NCBI GenBank assembly: GCA_963920525.1
Contig: OY986439.1
Span: 17,200,319 to 17,264,318 of the forward strand
Source of the DNA: Dichetophora obliterata
Lineage: Eukaryota; Arthropoda; Insecta; Diptera; Sciomyzidae
Direction: 5' to 3'
Length of the DNA stretch: 64,000 nt
The position numbers and the translations under genes are program-made. The notes under the pieces are model-generated. The model was given only the letters and a program-made list of their open reading frames with translations. It was not told the origin of the DNA and did not search any database. Positions 57,810 through 64,000 of this stretch are shown here, one piece after another (the first letter of the stretch is position 1; each line of letters opens with the position of its first letter).

Positions 57810-58909
57810 CACTCAAAAATGTGTGTAAATAATACAAATAACTTTTTATGTATTTTTTTAGTATAATAAAAAATTACGAATTTTATTCGTAGTTTTCAGC
57901 CACGAATAGGATTCGTAGAATCGACGTTTATTAGTACATATCACAAATTTTGTATTCGTATTCTTAAAAAACAATTGCATATTGTATGAATACATTTGTT
58001 ACATTTACATATGATCATAATATTTTATAGCGAATACAAATTTTCTTTCTTAACTGGGGTTTGAACCTCAGCTCTTTAGCTTACGGGCCACGCACTCTAC
58101 CAGTAGGCTACAGCCACTTTGCAATGATACAGTTCCTTATATTCTTTAGTTGTTTGATAAACCAGTAAAAAAATCCTGTTTGAGCTGGGGTTTGAACCTA
58201 GGCTCTTTAGCTTACGGGCCACACACTCTACCAGTAGGCTACAGTCACTTAACAATCATACAGTTCTTTATGTTCTGTAGATATTCGACAAATAAGGCTG
58301 AACTATTTCGGCTTTCAATTTCTTATACTCTACTAACAATTCGTACATGCTACTAATAATTCGTACGGTCAGCCTACGAATGAATTGTTTTTACTAATAT
58401 TATTTTTCATTCGTAAATAGTACGAAAGCATTAGTAAATACTACGAATGTAATGAAAGAAATTGCGAAGTTATTCGTACGAGAAATTTACGAATATTATT
58501 ATTTATATGTACACAATCATTCTTACAATGCACTAATAAGAATTGAAAGTTTTGAAAAGAGGTATTTTTTATGAAGAAATTGAAGAGAATACGGAAACTT
58601 TTAAAAATAGACTGGAAAATAAATAAAAAAGTAACCAAAATCTCTTAAAAGGTTATTGGCAATGCATTGAGTAATGTTTTCAGCATACAAAATTGATTTT
58701 TGAGATCATGTGGCTTATCACGTTATTGCAATAAGCACTTCAAATATATTCGTAGATACTACATCAGGTATAAGAAAAATTTTACGAGTGAATTGATAAA
58801 GATATCACAATAAAAATACTTTGTATACTGTATGAATATTTGTAGAATGTACGAATATTTTGCTTACTAATATCTGTCGTAGACATTTAAAAAAATTTTT
58901 TTTTGAGTG
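57810..58909. mobile_element. TA-flanked MITE carrying two tandem tRNA-like units (complete copy)
   Basis: TA (57808-57809) then CACTCAAAAATG at the left and TTTTTTTTGAGTG then TA (58910-58911) at the right: about 10-bp inverted repeats with a TA target duplication. The interior is ACGAAT/ATTCGT-rich. On the minus strand it carries two tRNA-like units about 129 bp apart (58055-58118 and 58184-58246), each with box A GTAGCCTACTGGTAGAG and box B GGTTYAAACCC. A truncated second copy lies at 1-678. The tRNA-like part closely resembles the head of the SINE at 29061. Open frames here are not genes. Confidence 0.82.
58055..58246 (-). promoter_or_regulatory. Tandem tRNA-like units with box A and box B inside the MITE
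   Basis: Two units, each with TAGCCTACTGGTAGAGTG (box A region) and GGTTCAAACCCC or TAGGTTCAAACCCC (box B). Both keep polymerase III consensus. They could in principle drive polymerase III transcription on the minus strand, the same direction as Fur2. Whether they are used cannot be told from sequence. Confidence 0.65.
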
Positions 58910-59143
58910 TAGCGGTGGGAGCCTTGGGAGTAATTTTCATAAAAACGTCACTTTTGTATGGAAGCCCACAAAGGGGTGAAGAAATCGGGTAAGTTTGTTT
59001 GGAAAAAATGTTGGTGATGATAAATTAATGAGGGTTGGTCATACACACCACCATTCTATGGGCAACTCTTAAGCAACTGTTGGCTGATTTGTCTGAAAAC
59101 CTCACAAATTTTTTAGCTGTGACCTTGATGAGACGATACTTAC

Positions 59144-60131
59144 CAGGGCGCGTCGATTTATTTTTCAACAATTTCCCTATGATTTTCGTATTCTATGGGT
59201 TATTCCATGAAAATTTGCCAAAGGAACCATACCTCTATCGTTAAAATCGAGTCCCCTACTTTTTGCTGGTAGATTTTTTCCCAAATTGACGTTCGTATGA
59301 AATATTACCTACACGTTCACATCCATAACTCAAAAACTATCGATCGGGTTTAATCGCCAGTGTGCGCGTTGGTAATGTGAGCTCATTTTGATCAATTTAC
59401 AAAAGAAAATCTCCAACATTGGTCCAACGGTTCAAAATTTAAGGGCATTTTTGTCCAAATTTTGGAGCATTTTTCCATTTTTTTCATGATTTTGTCCAAG
59501 ATTTTGTCTTTTACTACACTCAAATTGAATATTTTTTTTTGATAATAGGTTGATAGATACTTTATTATCTCTTAATTTGAATTTTTGTAGAAAAAAAAGG
59601 AAAAAAAAATCAAAAAGTTGGTTTTATGTGTTATTTTGTTTTAGCAATATCGCATGAATTAATCAACCGAATTCGATAAATTTGGGCTTAAACTATTTGT
59701 TTTGAATTGTAAATTGAATTAAATAATGGATTGAGCCAAAAAAATGGACATGGAAGTAATATTCTTGGACAAAATCATGAAAAAAATGAAAAAATGCTCC
59801 AAAATTTGGTCAAAAATGCCCGTAACTTTTAAACCGTTGGATTAATGTTGGAGATTTTTTTTGCAAATTGATCAAAATGAGCTCACCTTTCCAACGCGCT
59901 TACTGGCGATTAAACCCGATCGATAGTTTTTGAGTTATGGATGTGAACGTGTAGGTAATATTTCATACGAACGTCAATTTGGGAAAAAATCTACCAACAA
60001 AAAGTAGGGGACTCGATTTTAACGATAGAGGTATGGTTCCTTCGGCAAATTTTCATGGAATAACCCATAGAATACGGAAATCATAGGGAAATTTGTGAAT
60101 TTTTTCACTCCCTACAAATCGACCCGCCCTA
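59144..60131. mobile_element. Palindromic hAT-like MITE, about 430-bp arms
   Basis: Left tip CAGGGCGCGTCGATTT, right tip inverse TAGGGCGGGTCGATTT. ATACTTAC (59136-59143) and ATATTTAC (60132-60139) match at 7 of 8, a hAT-type 8-bp duplication. The two arms are almost exact inverted copies (for example CCTACACGTTCACATCCATA / TATGGATGTGAACGTGTAGG, and CATGATTTTGTCCA / TGGACAAAATCATG) around a centre near 59520-59750. Non-coding; the short frame at 59035-59244 overlaps the left tip by chance. Confidence 0.88.
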
Positions 60132-60344
60132 ATATTTACCCCTTTCCATCCCCTTACTTTTTTGGCTCATACATTTTTTTATCAACTCTCATGAAACAAA
60201 AGGTCCCAGCGTATCAAAAAACCAATATTTAGAATCTCCATACGCCACTATTCTATAGCTTATTAACATATGATGAATTTTTGTGATAAAAATTTTTGTT
60301 ACATTTGAATTTAAAAAAAATTCAAACTTGAAAGACCCTGTATA

Positions 60345-61707
60345 TAAGGTTACCAGAAGTTTAGGGCAAAATAAGAGAACTTTTGACAAAAAAAAAAAAG
60401 AGGACAAAAAGAGACTTTTTTAAAATTCAATAAAATTTATTGCAAATTAAAAAAAAATAAAATATTTTTCAAATATTATTTTTTCAGTTTTTCAGTTTTA
60501 AAAACATTTGTTATAAAATAAATACATATACATAAATGTAAATAAATAAATATTTTACACTTATTATTTAAAAAAGTTAAGCAAACTTGAGGTTCAAGTA
60601 AACGAGACCAAATAAAGAATCAAATAAGAGCTTTTTTATAAAGTTTTTTCAACTGAAGTAACAAACGAGATCAAATTGTGATAAACTTATCAAGCTTCCT
60701 CAGAAGCATACTTAAGGTTTTCTTGAGCTTGTTTTAATAGCCGTTTCTGTTTTTAACATGCGTCGAAAAACTGCAAACACGATACGTTTTTGAAAATATA
60801 ATTTATTTGTTGAAAAACTTCGAACCGTTGATATTTTGGTCTGTTTTTTTTCATTTGACCCATTCAATTCCATTGGTGTAAAATTCTTTCGACGTTAGCA
60901 TTATGTGCAGGCAACGAAAAAAAGAACTGACAAATTTTTTTAACTTTGAAAGTATATCACCAATTTTTTTGGTTGGCAAATTAAATTAATACATTACTAA
61001 GCGGCATTTCTGCAATCTGTTTTCCATAAGTGAATAAATTCGATACAGTTAAGTATTTTATTTAAATTTATCCATTCAAAAACTGAAAATTTTTTAAATT
61101 ATTTGGACCATGCTTTTAAATATTCATAAGATAATTTGTGCAGGTTTGGGAAGGTTTTTTGAAAGATCTATATATTAAGAAAATTCCCTGGATTGTTTTT
61201 TCTTAATATTCGTTTTTTCTTAATATTATTAGAGATATACATTTTTTATTAAAATGTAAAAAATTATCGTTTTTGACTGTTCCAAAATTAATTGCGCAAT
61301 ACTGTACAAATATTTTTTTATTAAAACCTTCCTTTTTGTCTTTCATTTAAACCTAAAACTAAACATTCAAAACAAACTTAGGGTTAACCGATGTCTCTGA
61401 AGGGGTGAAAAAATAGCTAGGACGAAATCGTCATACTGGACACAAAGTATGCAAAAATGGTCATAGCTAGGGTTAAGTTACGTTTGTTCAGGAATGGCGT
61501 TCAGCATTGCCATATAGCTATTAACTGGCAAATCAGTGTCGATACTTTTCATGCAAATTTCTTTGTGTGCATTTTAAGTAATTTTTTTTATAGATATATT
61601 TTGCCCCTTCAAAAAGAAGAGCACTTTTCATTTTTAAAAAAGATGAAAAAGATCTGGAGGAAAAAAGAGAACATGTCCTCTTTAAAAGAGATATGATGGC
61701 AACGCTA
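60345..61707 (-). mobile_element. hAT transposon relic with transposase C-terminus
   Basis: Tips TAAGGTTACCA and TGGCAACGCTA (inverse TAGCGTTGCCA) with flanks CCTGTATA (60337-60344) and CCTGTTTA (61708-61715), 7 of 8 matching. On the minus strand 60914-60690 encodes LPAHNANVERILHQW, then a stop, then CLQFFDAC, LLKQAQENLKYASEEA. This is the C-terminal HNANVERxFS region of a hAT clade different from that at 42412. Two stops interrupt it; the rest of the transposase is missing. Confidence 0.8.
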
Positions 61708-61715
61708 CCTGTTTA

Positions 61716-62732
61716 TATCTAATACATCATTATTTTCATTCAAAAATACATGGCGGTCTAAAAAGAAAATTTCAGAGGTCTTTCCATACTTTTCACTTTC
61801 CTAAACAAATTCTTACTTTCCTTCTTTTGCTTTCATTAATTTCTAGTTCAAATACTTGCTACAGTAGACCTTACAGTCATTTAGACACTTTAGTTATTTG
61901 CGAGTATATTCAAAATTTTGCCTTTTATAACCTATTATAAAAAGTTTACTCTAACTTCAGAGAAAGGTAAGAATTCGAAAAACATAAGAAAAAACCGAAA
62001 AACGTAAAAAAATTTAGCTGAGTAAAATGCATGTCTTTGGACTAGCGAAGCTTTAAAGCAGAATTTCGTTATGAAACTTTAACTAAGTTTTATTTTTATT
62101 TAGTAAAAATATTGTCTGTATTGACAATGGGACATTTAAAGTTCTTTTTTTTTTAAAGGATGAAGTTTTAAAGTGAAAATTAGAAATCGAATAAAAATAT
62201 TCTGATAAAAAGTCTTTCCTGCATCTAAAATTACGTTATTAAAAGTGAATTTACCGGAATGTTCCAAAAGTTATGTGATATTTTTCAATTTTTAAATAGG
62301 GCTTTCATTTTTTTTTATTTATTTGAAATTTGTTTTAAATATTTTCAAACGCAAATAAATAGCATCGTTATTTGAAAATAAAAAAAAACAAAAAATACCT
62401 CAAAATCTCATTCAAACAAAATTATTGACTTTAGATTTTAAGCCGTGCTAAAAAAAGCACATAACAATGGTTAGTTTTTAAATTAAATCGATATTAAATT
62501 CTAAAGCAAAAACTGAAACTATTTAAACCTTGTCATAGAATAAAATTATTTTTAAGTTATTTCTCTTTAAATTAATTTAATTTTTAAAATTTTAGGAGAT
62601 GTCAAATAACCATACAAAGCATAAAATAACTACTGACCGTGTGGTGTGGAGTAGCGAAAGAAGTTGGGATAAAAATGACCTTTTTGCCTTTTCATATGAT
62701 CACCTAACAATTAAAAAAACATTTACACTTAC
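61716..62732. other. Gene-free intron stretch next to the propeptide exon
   Basis: AT-rich, homopolymer-rich sequence with no element end or gene that I can support. The plus-strand frame at 62599-62805 is an antisense shadow of the furin exon. Confidence 0.5.
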
Positions 62733-62837
62733 CTCTGGTTCCGATTTGAGTGCACTATGGTGTTCATCGCTGGTACGTAACGAACGTTTCGAAACATGTC
62801 GATGATGAAACAAGTAGTAGTCTTTTAAGCTGCCGAT
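62733..62837 (-). CDS. Fur2: Furin-like protease 2 exon: C-terminal part of the propeptide
   Basis: This 35-codon, phase-0 internal exon encodes the end of the inhibitory propeptide of a furin-type secretory-pathway serine endoprotease. The protein runs from IGSLKDYY through HRHVSKRS to KSEPE. The stretch DYYLFHHRHVSKR lines up with DYYHFWHRGVTKR of human furin, the segment holding the secondary, pH-gated propeptide cleavage site, and the SKR|S site is kept. On the minus strand the acceptor is ...TTTTTTTGCAG before ATCGGC and the donor is CCAGAG|GTAAGT. The next exon in the window is 49363-49614, joined without phase change, which supports the model. The signal peptide and first part of the propeptide must lie beyond base 64000. 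Fur2 is preferred over Fur1 because of the linker and catalytic-domain wording of the next two exons; Fur1 is not fully excluded. Confidence 0.9.
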
Positions 62838-64000
62838 CTGCAAAAAAACCTTATTTGTAGTACATTTGCATATAAATTATATACTTAATATATAAATAAA
62901 TAAAGAAATTATTGAATATAATTCTAGTATTTCGATTAAATCTCTAAGTAACTCCAGTCACTAGAGTTTCAAACAAATCAATAAACTTGTAATGCATCAG
63001 AATTTGAACAGAAAACCACAATTTCACTAATGAAGTTTTTGAAAAGCAGTATCGTAAAAACTGTGGCTTTTAAAATATATATGATTTATTGAAAAAACAA
63101 TATCGAGTGTCAAAATCCACATATACGCAATTATTTGATTGTGGTTCGTCATGTTTTAGCACCTCAACCATGCAAACTCTAAGGGAATGTTTTCACAACC
63201 AGAAAGCTTGGTAACCACCCAACAGTATCGTCAAGAGCAACAACAACAACACCTTCGCCAACATGTGAAAAATACGAGCACGAATAAAAAAAAGCTACTA
63301 AATATACTGCTTCATGTTCAAAAATCAAAGCTAAAATCTAATCAAAAGTTAGAACTGGTATAAAGTTTCAATCGCTCCGAAATTTTTGCAAAATTTCAGT
63401 TGAAAAAAAAACACATATACTTATATTTTGAGCAACTTCAATATGTTTTCACTATTCATTTATTAAAAAAAAACCACACCATAAAATATGTAGAATATAA
63501 ATTGTATTTAGAAAACATGTAATGTTGATTTTTGACAGCAGTATTAAGAGTAGTTGCGAAATTTTTTGTTTAAATTTTGATTTTTACAACTTGTTCAACT
63601 ACCAGCAAACCATTTCGAGCAGGATTTTATTTAATATTGATCCAAATAATCAGAGAAAACTTTACTCAATAATTTTCCCAAGCAAATCAACGATTTCAGG
63701 CTTACATATGATGAACGCCACAGACGCTCGTTGCATGCCGCATACTTCCGTTTCCGCTGCACCACAACCAGAATGCAATGCAATCAAACTAAAATCAAGT
63801 AGCAACAATTTCAATTGGCCAGTCAGACAGTCAAATAGACTGTCATTTAGCCAGAATAGAATGGCTGTCATTCGATTGACAGAGCGAGATAGCAGCATGA
63901 ATGGGTATCCTTGTGAACAGCTCAAACATGTGCATGAGAGCAGTAAAAACTTTTACAACTATTTACTTTAGAAATTTACTTTATTCATGACGGAAATACG
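62838..64000 (-). other. Fur2 intron (partial, 5' side), no element recognised
   Basis: Intron sequence upstream of the propeptide exon, running off the right edge. It is AT-rich with short CAA runs near 63238-63250. The open frames at 63522-63971 on either strand show no furin propeptide pattern and no family I recognise. The more GC-balanced stretch around 63700-63930 stands out mildly, but nothing firm supports an exon. Confidence 0.6.

Larger units (their letters stand above)
49615..62732 (-). other. Fur2 intron between propeptide and autocleavage-site exons (13.1 kb)
   Basis: Phase-0 intron defined by the GTAAGT donor at 62732 and the TTGCAG acceptor at 49615. It holds, from low to high coordinate: a split non-LTR element, an inverted repeat, an inverted-repeat element with a nested hAT MITE, a pogo-like MITE, a SINE fragment, a TA MITE with tRNA-like units, a palindromic hAT MITE and a hAT relic. 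No host coding sequence was seen. Confidence 0.85.

Noticed and set aside
58055..58246. Cluster of functional tRNA genes
   Set aside because: The units lack proper acceptor stems, occur inside a repeated element and are duplicated with it.
63522..63971. Further upstream exon of Fur2 or a separate gene
   Set aside because: No propeptide pattern on the minus strand, no recognisable domain on either strand, and no matching splice-site pair that I could support.
1..64000. CRISPR arrays, bacterial operons or prophage
   Set aside because: No regularly spaced direct repeats with unique spacers, no bacterial gene organisation; spliced exons and insect-type transposons show nuclear animal DNA.

Overview
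The window looks like nuclear DNA of a higher fly (Diptera, Brachycera). It is AT-rich, the one recognisable host gene is split by very large introns, and the space between exons is packed with decayed insect-type transposons. There is no sign of bacterial organisation: no operons, ribosome binding sites or CRISPR arrays.

The only host gene I can support is a furin-type proprotein convertase on the minus strand, most like fly Furin-like protease 2 (Fur2). Three consecutive coding exons are visible, all in phase 0 with canonical splice sites. 62733-62837 encodes the end of the inhibitory propeptide. 49363-49614 encodes the autocleavage site and a linker. 31941-32075 encodes the start of the subtilisin-like catalytic domain with its catalytic Asp. 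The introns between them are about 13.1 and 17.3 kb. The next intron runs at least 31.9 kb to the left edge. The signal peptide and start of the propeptide lie beyond the right edge, and the rest of the protease beyond the left edge, so essentially the whole window is Fur2 gene body.

Layout, left to right. 1-678: truncated TA-flanked DNA element carrying tRNA-like units. 5.0-5.8 kb: non-LTR relic. 5956-7990: non-autonomous Helitron. 8229-9065: Tc1/mariner-like palindrome. 10.8-11.9 kb: CR1/L2-like relic. 12011-15778: inverted-repeat element hosting a MITE and a jockey-type retroelement. 17180-18585: an unclassified element with CCCAGCAAACCA ends, partly copied in inverted orientation at 24.76-26.41 kb inside a 3.3 kb hAT element (23655-26937). 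27.8-28.7 kb: piggyBac transposase pseudogene. 29061 and 37105: oppositely oriented tRNA-derived SINEs flanking a Fur2 exon. 33449-33721: TTAA-flanked MITE. 35338-36753: nested inverted-repeat elements. 37609-40312: an unclassified transposase pseudogene with about 300 bp terminal inverted repeats. 40.8-42.2 kb: tandem repeats. 42412-43390: hAT relic. 44.1-47.2 kb: antisense non-LTR element. 48698-49204: TA MITE. 49.7-53.2 kb: non-LTR element split by an antisense non-LTR element. 53.7-56.0 kb: inverted-repeat element hosting a hAT MITE. 56202-56861: pogo-like MITE. 57810-58909: full copy of the 1-678 element. 59144-60131: palindromic hAT MITE. 60345-61707: another hAT relic.

No mobile element has an intact open reading frame for mobility, so all seem to be fossils or non-autonomous copies. 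The most interesting signals are: a TA-type MITE with tandem SINE-like tRNA heads; an unclassified element with GATATCG-rich subterminal regions and a short conserved reading frame; the long-inverted-repeat transposase; and inverted repeat pairs that flank Fur2 exons and could pair in the pre-mRNA. All family calls come from reading the sequence; no database search was possible.
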